Source: Paracoccaceae bacterium
Lineage (GTDB): Bacteria; Pseudomonadota; Alphaproteobacteria; Rhodobacterales; Rhodobacteraceae
Length of the DNA: 64,000 nt
NCBI GenBank assembly: GCA_019454225.1
Contig: CP075370.1
Coordinates: 1-64,000 of the forward strand
Direction of reading: 5' to 3'
Made by a program: the position numbers and the translations under genes. This document shows positions 1 through 8,701 of this stretch, piece by piece (the first letter of the stretch is position 1; every line of letters begins with the position of its first letter). The notes below the pieces were generated by a model. The model saw nothing but the letters and a program-made list of their open reading frames with translations, had not been told where the DNA came from and searched no databases.

Positions 1-796
1 GGTGGGTCGCAAGCCGCTCCCGGATCGCCATGTCGGTGCCCTTGAGCCGGTCGCAGGTGACGAGCGCCTCACGGTCGATGTCGGCGAAGATCTCGGCCCG
101 CAGACGGGCCCCCGGGATCGTGACGACCTGCGCCTGAGCGGCCCGGACGGCGTCCTTGGCCAGGCCCTCGAGGCCGCGCATGCCAGTCGCCGGCCTGGTC
201 AGGCTGCGGACGAAGCGCTTCGCCCCGGCGGCGTGGATGTCATCGGGCGCGGCATAGCGGCTGAGAAGCACGAGACCGGTGCGGGTGGTGGGGTCGATGC
301 GCCGCTTCAGCGCCAGAAAGAGGCCGGAAAGCAGGTCGCGCAGGCGTGCCGCGCGCCGGGCCTGCCTGGTGACGAGCTCACAGCTGCGGCTGACCAGGAG
401 GCGGATCTCGGCGTCCTTCGGATCGGGCGGGCCCGCCGCGGGCAGATCGGGCCGCGCGCGGGCCAGCTCGGCCATGACGGCCGCGTCCTTCTGATCGGAC
501 TTGCGCTTGCCACGCCGGATGCCCCGCCGCGCCCGGTTCACCGCCAGGCCCGGCGTGTGGACGAGCGGCAGCCCGGCCTCGGCGAACATCGTGCAGACGG
601 GGCGCGCCGCACCGCCAAGCATGTCGACGGCGGTCCGCGTGGCCCGGGCCTCCAGCGTCTCGATCTCGCCGATCAACGACCCGATTGCGGACGGATCATT
701 GTCCACCGCATGTCCGAACAGCACCCGCGCGTTGCGGTCCATGACGCACGCCCGCTGGATATCCCTGGCCACGTCGATCCCGATGAAGAGATCCGT
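1..796 (-). CDS. IS110-family transposase, N-terminal part (runs off left edge)
   Basis: DEDD/RuvC-like recombinase of an IS110-type element; about 265 codons are visible before the window ends. The frame reads DLFIGIDVARD at its start, with the first catalytic Asp in GID. It then has the AVDMLGG block, PGLAVNRARR, and the KSDQKDAAV motif carrying the paired Asp residues. The conserved start lies at 794-796, where the codon is ACG. A strong GGAGG-rich Shine-Dalgarno sits just upstream, so an ancestral ATG may have mutated. The only in-frame ATG is at 982 and would add 62 low-complexity residues. The Ser-containing C-terminal domain is outside the window. Confidence 0.85.
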
Positions 797-1029
797 TCCT
801 CCCTCCGTCGCGGTGTCCCTCCGGGGCAGCCCGCCCTCGCCGTCGTCGCCCTGCGGGGCGAGGGATCGCGCAGCCAGACCAGCGGTCGAAACGGACCTCG
901 GAAGCGGGGGGAGATGCCATCTGAGCCATCGCGGGCAGCCTGCATGATACGCGTCCCCGCGTCCCTGCCATCCCCGGAACATGCCCCCGGAACGGCAGAA
1001 GCCGAAGCGCAGAACAAGGGCAGGGCGGC
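797..1029 (-). ncRNA. Candidate IS110 left-end non-coding region / bridge RNA
   Basis: In IS110 elements the non-coding DNA 5' of the transposase is known to encode a bridge (seek) RNA that pairs with target and donor DNA. The interval here has the right place and size. It contains a perfect 8-bp stem (834-841 with 857-864, 15-nt loop) and further GC-rich repeats such as CCGGAAC twice near 975-991. No promoter or loop-target pairing was shown. The frame is also open from 982, so it could be coding. Confidence 0.25.
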
Positions 1030-3279
1030 ATGACACCCCACCGTGCTGCCGGGCTTGCCGCAGTGCTGATCCTGGTCATCGGCTGGTCGGCCGCCATGGC
1101 GCAGACGATCCCCGTTCGTTCGGGGGAGCACGAGGGGTTCTCGCGGCTGGTCCTGACATTGCCCCAGGGCACCGGATGGCACCTCTGGCGCACCGACCAG
1201 GGCTATGCCCTGCGGCTCGACCGGTCGGCGCGATACGATCTGGCCGGGGTGTTCAGGCTCATACCCCGCACCCGCCTGGCCGCGATCTGGGCGGAGCCTG
1301 CAACCGGATGGCTGCAGCTCGGCCTCGGCTGCCGATGTCACGCCACAGCCTTCGAATTCCGCCCCGGAATCCTGGTCATCGACCTGCATGACGGCCCGCC
1401 GCCCCCGGGTTCTGTCTTCGAGACGGACAAGAACGGTGCAGTGATGGCGGCCCTGACCCCGCGTGACGCGATGCGGCCGCGGCGCCGGCCGGCCGCGTGG
1501 GGCGCGGACGGGGCGGCCGCAGGCTACGACTGGCTGGATGCCATGGCGGACCGGGCCGGGACGCCGGCGGAAGCACAGGCGACCGCGCCGATCCCTTCGC
1601 TCCCGGGAGAGATTGCGGCACCCGATGCCTTGCACGAAATCCGGGCAGCCCTGCTTGCCGAACTGGGGCGCGGCGCGGCGCGCGGCGTCGTGGACATGAG
1701 GCTGCCGCAGGAACGTCCTTTGCCACGGACGGCCGGTCTGGGGGACCTGCCGCAACTGCGGATCGGTGATGCCGGCAGTCCCGACGGAACCGGCAACCGC
1801 GCCGATCCCGGCAACCTCACCGATGCCGGACGCCGCTGCCTGCCTGACACCGCGCTTGATCTGGCGGGCTGGGGCGACACGCAGCCCGTTTCCCTTGCGA
1901 TCGGGCCGCGCGTCGCACGAACGTTCGGCGAGTTCGACCGCCCCGATACGGACGCGACGGCGTCGGCCGTCCGCTATCTGTTGCACATCGGCTTTGGCGC
2001 CGAGGCGCGGCGCCTGATCGAGGCGACGGGCAACCAGGTGCCCGATGCGCCGTTGCTGCGGCTGCTCGGCCATCTGGTGGACGGCGAGACGCCACCGCAG
2101 GACCTCCGATCCCTGGAGGGAATGCAGACTTGCGACGGCGCCGCCGCGCTCTGGTCGGTTCTGGCGCTGCCCGGCCCGCCGGGCCATGCGGTGGCGCGTG
2201 ACGCGGTACTGCGCACCTTCTCGGGCCTGCCGCTGCACCTGCGTCGTCACGTCGGTCCGATGCTTGCCGAGCGGTTCCTGGCGCAGGGCGACACCGAGAC
2301 GGCGCGGTCCCTGCGTGAGGCGATCCTGCGGGCACCGGACGGCGCAACCGCAGCCACCGACCTGCTGGGCATGGAGATCGGACAGGCCGGGGGGCAGGCG
2401 CCGGACACCGCAACCCTTGCGGGGCTGCAGGCTGCGCCAGGGCCCGACGGCATCCGTGCGGTGACACTGGCGATCCGCACGGCAGCGACCGCAGGCACGG
2501 CGCCCGATGCCTCAACGATGACAGCGGCCGAGGCGATGCTGACGGAACACCGGGGAACCGACCTGGCGGCGGAACTTGCGCGGCAACTTGCCGCCGCCCA
2601 TGCCATGGCGGGCAATCTGGACCGGGCGCTGCAGCTTGCCGGCAGGGATGCGGCGACGGTTGCCCGGGTCTGGGACCTCGTTGCACACATCAATGATGAC
2701 GGTCTGTTCATGGCCCATGCGATACGGGCCGACATCGACCTGCCATCCGGTGTTTCCGCCGCGACTGATCGCGCCATTGCCGAACGGCTGATCGCGCTCG
2801 GATTTCCGGATGCGGCGCTGCCCTGGCTCGCGGCGGCGCGGCGCACGAGGGGCGAATCCCGCGCCGCGGATGCGCTGCTTCTGGCGCGCGCGCATCTGGC
2901 GGCGGGCGATCCCCGCGCCGCACTGCGCGACCTCGCGGGGCTGGAGTCGGATGAAGCGGCACCCCTGCGCGACGCGGCGGCCTTGCGACTTGCGCTTCCG
3001 GTCGTGCCCATGGCGCCGGGGCAATCCCCCGTCGCGGAAACAGAGACCGTCGCCGATGCGACCGCCACCGCCCGACGGGCCCGCCGCGCCGCTCAGTGGG
3101 AGATCGTAGCGATCGAGGACGAAACAAGCTGGTCGGCCGCGGCGGCGCTGGCGGGCGAGCCGACGATCGCGGGCGACGGACCGCTGGCACGAGGCTGGGC
3201 ATTGCGCGACGAATCCGGTACGGCCCGCGCGATCCTCGGCGCACTTCTGGCCGCAACGCAGGTGCCGCCCGGGCCCTGA
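1030..3279 (+). CDS. Exported AMIN-like / helical-repeat protein of the flagellar locus
   Basis: A 749-residue protein with an N-terminal signal peptide (hydrophobic to about residue 24, cleavage near AMA-QT). A short beta-rich segment follows (about 25-125, starting IPVRSGEHEGFSRLVL) that resembles AMIN domains, which bind peptidoglycan in envelope machines. The remainder (about 190-720) is Ala/Leu-rich and helical, with TPR-like spacing around 250-640. It is most likely periplasmic. It heads a plus-strand flagellar block before a lytic transglycosylase and flhA, as conserved hypothetical proteins do in Rhodobacteraceae flagellar loci. Its promoter region is next to the IS110 element. Function is not established; a role in envelope passage or motor assembly is inferred from context. 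Confidence 0.75.
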   Translation: MTPHRAAGLAAVLILVIGWSAAMAQTIPVRSGEHEGFSRLVLTLPQGTGWHLWRTDQGYALRLDRSARYDLAGVFRLIPRTRLAAIWAEPATGWLQLGLGCRCHATAFEFRPGILVIDLHDGPPPPGSVFETDKNGAVMAALTPRDAMRPRRRPAAWGADGAAAGYDWLDAMADRAGTPAEAQATAPIPSLPGEIAAPDALHEIRAALLAELGRGAARGVVDMRLPQERPLPRTAGLGDLPQLRIGDAGSPDGTGNRADPGNLTDAGRRCLPDTALDLAGWGDTQPVSLAIGPRVARTFGEFDRPDTDATASAVRYLLHIGFGAEARRLIEATGNQVPDAPLLRLLGHLVDGETPPQDLRSLEGMQTCDGAAALWSVLALPGPPGHAVARDAVLRTFSGLPLHLRRHVGPMLAERFLAQGDTETARSLREAILRAPDGATAATDLLGMEIGQAGGQAPDTATLAGLQAAPGPDGIRAVTLAIRTAATAGTAPDASTMTAAEAMLTEHRGTDLAAELARQLAAAHAMAGNLDRALQLAGRDAATVARVWDLVAHINDDGLFMAHAIRADIDLPSGVSAATDRAIAERLIALGFPDAALPWLAAARRTRGESRAADALLLARAHLAAGDPRAALRDLAGLESDEAAPLRDAAALRLALPVVPMAPGQSPVAETETVADATATARRARRAAQWEIVAIEDETSWSAAAALAGEPTIAGDGPLARGWALRDESGTARAILGALLAATQVPPGP

Positions 3280-3379
3280 CCCGGCAACGCTAACGGGTTG
3301 GCAAGATTCGCGCCCTAGCTTCCGTTGCAGGCCACCACCGACCGCGGCATGCGGCGCGGCGACACCACGGGAGGACAGC

Positions 3380-4006
3380 ATGTCGAGATCGTCCTGGCTG
3401 CTCTTCGCGGCGCTGGCGACGGCTGCCCACACGACGGTTGAAGCGGGTCCGGCAGCGCTGTGCGAGGCGGCCGCTGCAACCGCGGCGGCGGAAACCGGGG
3501 TGCCGTTGCCGATCCTGACAGCCATACTCGCGGCCGAGTCCGGCCGGGGCAGGGGACGGGGCCCGCAAGGCTGGCCATGGGCACTGAATGCCGCGGGCCA
3601 GGGCCGCCATCCCTCCACCGAGGACGAGGCGCGACGGCAACTCGCCGACCTGCAGGCCGTCGGGGTGACGAACATCGACGTGGGTTGCTTCCAGATAAAC
3701 CTGCTTTGGCACGGCGCCGCCTATCCCGCCGCCGCCGCGCTGCTCGACCCGCTGACCAACGCGCGCCACGCCGCCGGCTACCTGCGCGACCTCCATGCCC
3801 GAACCGGCGACTGGCGGCGCGCTGCCGGGCAGTACCATTCGCGCGATCCGGACCGCGCCGAATCCTATGTCCGTCGGCTTGAGGCATTGCACGCCTCGGC
3901 CCAACAGGTCGTGGCCGAACATGAGCCGCCACCTGCAGAAAGGCGGACAGAGCCGCTCATCCGGTTCGACCGGCGCCTGCGGCCGCTGATCGGGTCCGGT
4001 TCATGA
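3380..4006 (+). CDS. Flagellar lytic transglycosylase (SltF-like)
   Basis: A 208-residue SLT-domain muramidase with a probable signal peptide (residues 1-22). The catalytic Glu is at about residue 53 in AILAAESGRG. Later SLT motifs are VGCFQINLLWHG and the GQYHSRDP segment that ends the lobe. Such enzymes cleave the peptidoglycan glycan strand so the rod can cross the wall. Rhodobacter sphaeroides SltF does this and is recruited by the rod scaffold. The stop overlaps the flhA start by 4 bp (ATGA), so translation is coupled. A separate FlgJ-like protein without a muramidase domain is encoded at 17504-17806, consistent with a split FlgJ. Confidence 0.85.
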   Translation: MSRSSWLLFAALATAAHTTVEAGPAALCEAAAATAAAETGVPLPILTAILAAESGRGRGRGPQGWPWALNAAGQGRHPSTEDEARRQLADLQAVGVTNIDVGCFQINLLWHGAAYPAAAALLDPLTNARHAAGYLRDLHARTGDWRRAAGQYHSRDPDRAESYVRRLEALHASAQQVVAEHEPPPAERRTEPLIRFDRRLRPLIGSGS

Positions 4007-6072
4007 CCCTGTACCTGCGCGCCTTCTTTCGGCCCACGGTGCTGCTTGCCTTGGCGCTCATGACCGTGATCGTCATGATGGTGCTGCCGGTCCCCGCATG
4101 GTTGCTGGATATCGGTCTTGCGCTGTCCTTCGCGCTGGCCATCCTGATGTTCACCGTCACGCTGTTCATCGAGCGCCCGCTCGATTTTTCGGCCTTCCCG
4201 ACGATACTGCTCGCGTCGCTGATGCTTCGGCTGTCGCTGAACGTCTCCTCGACCAAGCTGATCATCGGGCAGGGCCACACCGGAACGGATGCGGCGGGCG
4301 AGGTCATCGAGGGCTTTGCGAATTTCATCATGGGCGGGTCCGTGCTGATCGGCGTGGTGATCTTCTGCGTCCTCATGATCGTGAACTTCGTCGTGATCAC
4401 CAAGGGGGCCGGGCGTATGGCCGAGGTGGGCGCGCGCTTCGCCCTGGACGGGATGCCGGGCAAGCAGCTGGCCATCGACAGCGACATGTCGGCGGGCGCC
4501 ATCGACCATGCCGAGGCCAAGGCGCGGCGTGAACGCGAACTGGCCGAGACGAACTTCTTCGGCTCGCTCGACGGCGCGTCCAAGTTCGTCAAGGGCGACG
4601 CGGTCGCCGGCCTGCTGATCACCCTGCTCAACATCGTCGTTGGTCTCATCATCGGCACGCTGGTGCATGGCATGCCCATGGCTCGCGCGTTTGAGACCTA
4701 CGCGATCCTGACGGTCGGCGACGGCCTCGTCAGCCAGATCCCGGCCGTGATCATCTCGATCGCCGCCGCCCTGCTCCTGGCACGGGGTGGCGCGACCGGG
4801 GCGGCGGACATCTCGTTCTTCGCGCAACTCGGCCGGTATCCCGGTGCATTGGGCACGGTCGCGGTGCTGATGGCGCTGTTCGCGCTGGTTCCGGGACTGC
4901 CGTTCGTGCCTTTCATGCTGGGTGCGCTGGCGCTTGGCGCCGCCGCGGCGATGGTCGCGCGCAGGGCCGCCCTGCCCCAGCCTGCAGACACGCCCGAACC
5001 CGCCACGACGCGGGGGCGGCCGCTGGGTGACGTGCTCGACTTCGACGACATCCACATCGAGTTTGCGCCCAATCTCGTGGCCATGGTGCTCGATCCGGCG
5101 ACCGGGCTCGACACGCGCATCGGCAACATGCGGCAGCATGTGGCCGCCGGCTACGGCCTCATCCTTCCGGAAATCCGGTTGACCGATGAACCGATGCTGC
5201 CGCCGGGCACCTATCGGATCCGCCTGCAGGGCGTGGAGCGGGTGCGCGACCGGCTGATGCCGGACCGGGTGCTGGTGCTGCTGTCCGACGGAACCCATCC
5301 GCCGCCCGGTGAGGATGTGCGCGAACCCGTCTACGGCGCCGCCGCCCGCTGGATACTTCCGGACGATCACGAGGCGGCCGCACTTGCGGGCCTGACCGTT
5401 GTGACACCGACCGAAGTTCTCGCGACGCACATGCTCGAGGTCATACGCGGAAATCTTGGCAGACTGCTGACGCTGCGGGGCCTGCGGCGGCTGCTCGACG
5501 AATTCGTCAACCTCTCGGACCCGGAGCGCGCGGCGGCGAACAGACGCCTGCTCGACGAACTGATCCCCGAAAAGGTTCCGCTGGACCTGCTGCTTGCCGT
5601 CCTGCGGCTGCTCCTGGAAGAACGCGTCTCGATCCGCAACCTGCCCCTGATCCTCGAGGCGGTGGCAGAAGGGCGCGGCCTGGGAGGAGCGGAGGCGGTC
5701 TGCGAGCATGTGCGCCAACGGCTCGCCTTCCAGATCGTCGCCGAGTTGAAGCGTGACGACGGCACGATCCCGCTGATCCAGCTCGCGCCCGAATGGGAGC
5801 GCAGTTTTGCCGCGCACCAGATCGACGGCGACCGCGGCACGCGTGACGTCGCCCTGCCGCCCGAGGTTTTCGGTCGGCTCGCCGCAGGTATCGCGGACCG
5901 GCTGAACCGTGCGGCCGAAACCGGGGTAAGCCCGGCTATCGTCACGTCCACCCTGCGCCGGCGGTTCCTGCGGACGGTGATGGCAGCGAAGGGCCTGTCG
6001 GCGCCGGTCCTGTCCTATGACGAGATCGGGGTCGAGGCCCGACCAGCCCTCCTGGGCCAGGTCCCGGCGTGA
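4003..6072 (+). CDS. flhA: Flagellar export gate protein FlhA
   Basis: A 689-residue FHIPEP-family protein of normal length. The N-terminal half has about eight membrane segments (first at about residues 10-35). The conserved cytoplasmic loop carries the DGASKFVKGD signature near residue 190. The C-terminal cytosolic ring domain (about 335-689) docks chaperone-substrate complexes. FlhA forms the nonameric export gate with FlhB, FliP, FliQ and FliR. The start overlaps the transglycosylase stop and the stop overlaps fliR by 4 bp, giving a tightly coupled operon. Confidence 0.97.
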   Translation: MTLYLRAFFRPTVLLALALMTVIVMMVLPVPAWLLDIGLALSFALAILMFTVTLFIERPLDFSAFPTILLASLMLRLSLNVSSTKLIIGQGHTGTDAAGEVIEGFANFIMGGSVLIGVVIFCVLMIVNFVVITKGAGRMAEVGARFALDGMPGKQLAIDSDMSAGAIDHAEAKARRERELAETNFFGSLDGASKFVKGDAVAGLLITLLNIVVGLIIGTLVHGMPMARAFETYAILTVGDGLVSQIPAVIISIAAALLLARGGATGAADISFFAQLGRYPGALGTVAVLMALFALVPGLPFVPFMLGALALGAAAAMVARRAALPQPADTPEPATTRGRPLGDVLDFDDIHIEFAPNLVAMVLDPATGLDTRIGNMRQHVAAGYGLILPEIRLTDEPMLPPGTYRIRLQGVERVRDRLMPDRVLVLLSDGTHPPPGEDVREPVYGAAARWILPDDHEAAALAGLTVVTPTEVLATHMLEVIRGNLGRLLTLRGLRRLLDEFVNLSDPERAAANRRLLDELIPEKVPLDLLLAVLRLLLEERVSIRNLPLILEAVAEGRGLGGAEAVCEHVRQRLAFQIVAELKRDDGTIPLIQLAPEWERSFAAHQIDGDRGTRDVALPPEVFGRLAAGIADRLNRAAETGVSPAIVTSTLRRRFLRTVMAAKGLSAPVLSYDEIGVEARPALLGQVPA

Positions 6073-6842
6073 ACGGGATCGCGGCGGACCTCGCGGGCAT
6101 CGGACAGGCGGCCGCGTGGCCGGCCTTTCTGGTGTTCCTGCGGGTCGGCGCATCCATGGCCCTCCTCCCGGCATTCGGTGAACAGTCAGTACCGGTGCGG
6201 ATCCGCCTGGCCCTGACGCTGGCCTTCACGCTGGTTTGCGCCCCGGCGATCACGGACCGGCCGCTACCCGCCCCGGGCTTCATGGCGATCGGGGTCGAAG
6301 TGGCGGCCGGTCTGGCGGTGGGCGCGGGCCTGCGGCTGATGATCGTGGCGCTGCAGGTGGCCGGAACCATCGCCGCCACCGCGACATCGCTTTCGCAGGT
6401 ATTCGGCGGGGTCGGCGGCGAACCCCAGCCGGCGATGGCGAACCTGCTGGCAATGGCCGGTCTGGCGCTGGCTGTCAGCGTGGGGCTGCATGTGAACGTT
6501 GCGCGGCTCATCATCGGGACATACGAGATTGTACCTGCGGGACAGATGCCCGATGCCGCCGGCATGGCGGCCTGGGGCCTGGCCCGCGTGGCACAGAGCT
6601 TCGGGCTGGCCTTCACGCTCGCCGCGCCATTCGTCATCGCGGCGACGGTCTACAATCTGGCACTGGGCGTGATCAACCGCGCGATGCCGCAACTGATGGT
6701 CGCCTTTGTCGGCGCGCCCGCGCTGACGCTGGGTGGCCTTGCTCTGCTGGCGGTGGTCGCCCCGCTTCTGCTCTCGGTCTGGCTCGGCGCGATGCAGGAT
6801 CACCTCGCCACGCCCTTCGGCCAGTCAGGTTCCGCGCCGTGA
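6069..6842 (+). CDS. fliR: Flagellar export gate protein FliR
   Basis: A 257-residue polytopic membrane protein with about six hydrophobic segments. It has the family features near SLSQVFGGVGGEPQPAM and a C-terminal block ending MQDHLATPFG. FliR assembles with FliP and FliQ into the helical core of the export channel. It sits between flhA and flhB with 4-bp overlaps on both sides (ATGA and GTGA). FliQ is encoded on the opposite strand in the rod operon, and fliP is not in this window. Confidence 0.95.
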   Translation: MNGIAADLAGIGQAAAWPAFLVFLRVGASMALLPAFGEQSVPVRIRLALTLAFTLVCAPAITDRPLPAPGFMAIGVEVAAGLAVGAGLRLMIVALQVAGTIAATATSLSQVFGGVGGEPQPAMANLLAMAGLALAVSVGLHVNVARLIIGTYEIVPAGQMPDAAGMAAWGLARVAQSFGLAFTLAAPFVIAATVYNLALGVINRAMPQLMVAFVGAPALTLGGLALLAVVAPLLLSVWLGAMQDHLATPFGQSGSAP

Positions 6843-7927
6843 CCGAGGAGAGCGCCGCCGAAAAGGAGTTCGACCCGTCCGAGCAGCGGCTGCGGGAGGC
6901 GCGGGAAAAGGGCCAGTTCGCGCGATCACCCGACCTGACGACGGCCGCGGCCTATGCCGGCTTCGCGCTGGCTGCCACAGCGTTCGGCGCGAATGCCGCG
7001 CAGCGCCTCGGCGACCTGGGCATGGTCCTGCTGGCGCAGGCCGATCGGCTGGCGCCGTCCCTGTCGCAGGCGGCATCTGCCCCGCTGGGTGGCCTGATCG
7101 GCTCCGCCATGCTCGCTGTGGCCCCGATTTTCCTGATACCCGGGGCAGCGGCGGGGCTTGCGCTCGTCGCGCAGCGCGCGGTGGTGGTGACACCCGGAAA
7201 CCTCGCCCCCCGGCTGGACCGTATTTCCCCTCTGGCCGGCCTGCGCAACAAGTTCGGGCGCCGGGGCCTGTTCGAGTTCGCCAAGAGCACGGCCAAGCTC
7301 ACCCTGACCTGCGTGATCCTCGGCACCTTCCTGATGGCGGAAGCCGGACGTATCGCCGCAACGGTTTCCTTCGCCCCAGGCATCGCGGCGGCAGAACTGA
7401 TGCGGCAGCTGGCGGTCTTCCTGTGGCCGGTCTGCATGCTGGCGGCGGCGCTCGGTCTGATCGACTACCTCTGGCAGCGTGCCGATCACCTGCGATCGCA
7501 CCGCATGTCGCGCAGGGAAATGGCGGACGAGATGAAGAGCGCGGAGGGTGATCCGCACATGAAGGCGCGGCGGCGGCAACGTGGCTATGACATTGCGACA
7601 AACCGGATGATCGCCGACGTCGCGACGGCCGACGTCGTCGTTGTGAACCCCACGCATTACGCCGTCGCCCTGAAATGGGATCGTGCCGCACGCCGCGCGC
7701 CGGTCTGCGTGGCCAAGGGCGTCGACGAGGTGGCGGCCCGCATCCGCAGCCGCGCGGCCGAGCACGGCGTTCCCCTGCATCGCGATCCGGCCACGGCGCG
7801 CGCACTGCATGCAACCGTGGACATCGGTGCGGAGATCCGCCCGGAGCACTATCAGGCGGTCGCCGCGGCCATTCGGTTCGCCGAGGCCATGCGCCGCCGC
7901 AACCTGTGGCGACGGACGGCGCCATGA
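6839..7927 (+). CDS. flhB: Flagellar export switch protein FlhB
   Basis: A 362-residue protein starting at a GTG that overlaps the fliR stop. It begins EFDPSEQRLREAREKGQ, the usual cytoplasmic lead-in, followed by four membrane segments (about 35-210). The self-cleaving NPTH motif is at about residue 269 (VVVNPTHYAVAL). Autocleavage between Asn and Pro, together with FliK, switches export from rod/hook to filament substrates. Longer upstream frames exist but would overlap fliR almost fully. The stop overlaps the next small gene by 4 bp. Confidence 0.96.
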   Translation: MTEESAAEKEFDPSEQRLREAREKGQFARSPDLTTAAAYAGFALAATAFGANAAQRLGDLGMVLLAQADRLAPSLSQAASAPLGGLIGSAMLAVAPIFLIPGAAAGLALVAQRAVVVTPGNLAPRLDRISPLAGLRNKFGRRGLFEFAKSTAKLTLTCVILGTFLMAEAGRIAATVSFAPGIAAAELMRQLAVFLWPVCMLAAALGLIDYLWQRADHLRSHRMSRREMADEMKSAEGDPHMKARRRQRGYDIATNRMIADVATADVVVVNPTHYAVALKWDRAARRAPVCVAKGVDEVAARIRSRAAEHGVPLHRDPATARALHATVDIGAEIRPEHYQAVAAAIRFAEAMRRRNLWRRTAP

Positions 7928-8235
7928 CCGACCGTGTCGAACGCCTGGCGATGGTCGCCGATCTTCTGCGCGACCGTGCGCTGTCCGACCTGCGCCTTGC
8001 TGCGAAGGCACGGGACAGTTCGCTTGCCGCGCTGGCAGCGCTTGCGCCGACGAAGATCGCAGCCGACGCCGACACCGCGGATCATGTGAATGCGCTGCGC
8101 CACCAGACATGGGCCGCCAGGCAACGGACCGAGCTCAACCTCGCGCTTGCCGGCCAGACCGCAGTCTGGATCGAGGCGCGCGCCGCCGCCGCCCAGGCGG
8201 TCGGCAGATCCGATGCCCTGGCCCGGAAGCGCTGA
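7924..8235 (+). CDS. Small coiled-coil flagellar protein (FliJ-like position)
   Basis: A 103-residue, Ala/Arg-rich, mostly helical soluble protein without a signal peptide. It starts 4 bp inside flhB and ends the plus-strand block, 6 bp from the convergent fliL stop. Size and predicted helical nature fit a FliJ-type export chaperone or central stalk, normally next to fliI. No clear sequence signature was recognised, so the FliJ assignment is by size and context only. Confidence 0.6.
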   Translation: MTDRVERLAMVADLLRDRALSDLRLAAKARDSSLAALAALAPTKIAADADTADHVNALRHQTWAARQRTELNLALAGQTAVWIEARAAAAQAVGRSDALARKR

Positions 8236-8241
8236 CCGGCG

Positions 8242-8694
8242 TCAGGCGTCCTGGCGCACGATGTCCGAGATCAGGACATCGGTGGCCAACGATCCCAGCA
8301 CGCGCGCCGCCGTCTCGCGCAGGGCAACGCGCAGGATGATCAGGTTCGACCCATCGGTAAAGGACCCGCGGAAGCCACCCGCATTGGCATGGTCGAACAA
8401 CACCTGGAGAAAGGCATCGCGCAGCTTGGGCTCACGGGCGTAGACCGCTTCGGTGCTGCCCGGCGCCACTTCCAGGCTGAGTGACAGGATCACCATCGCC
8501 GATACCCGGCCGCCCTCCAGCACCGGAATGACGAACTGGTTGGAGAGCTTCACATATTCAGGCTGCGCACTTGGTTCTGGCGCCGCCGCCAGGATCTGCT
8601 CGCCAGCATCCGGCGAAGGACGCAGCGCAAGGCCTGCGCCGCCACCCGCCGCAATTCCGATGAGCCCGAGGGCGAAGGGCACCAGCCCGCGCAT
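8242..8694 (-). CDS. fliL: FliL-family basal-body protein
   Basis: A 150-residue inner-membrane protein with one N-terminal membrane anchor (about residues 5-25) and a periplasmic FliL domain (about 45-148, beginning YVKLSNQFVIPVL). FliL rings surround the stator and influence torque or stator recruitment. The start at 8694 was chosen because it places the anchor at the N terminus and follows the flgH stop by 7 bp. It is the last gene of the flgB-to-fliL operon. Divergence is high, as usual in this family. Confidence 0.8.
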   Translation of the reverse strand: MRGLVPFALGLIGIAAGGGAGLALRPSPDAGEQILAAAPEPSAQPEYVKLSNQFVIPVLEGGRVSAMVILSLSLEVAPGSTEAVYAREPKLRDAFLQVLFDHANAGGFRGSFTDGSNLIILRVALRETAARVLGSLATDVLISDIVRQDA

Positions 8695-8701
8695 CGCCAC
8701 C

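Larger units (their letters stand above)
1..1029 (-). mobile_element. IS110-family insertion sequence (partial; left end near 1029)
   Basis: The transposase plus its upstream non-coding DNA indicate an IS110 element whose transposase-proximal (5') end lies somewhere between about 830 and the flagellar gene at 1030. IS110 elements lack classical terminal inverted repeats, so the exact boundary cannot be read here. The other end is outside the window. Confidence 0.6.

Noticed and set aside
2-1033. 343-codon plus-strand ORF over the transposase
   Set aside because: It is antisense to the intact IS110 transposase frame and has the low-complexity composition of a shadow in GC-rich DNA.
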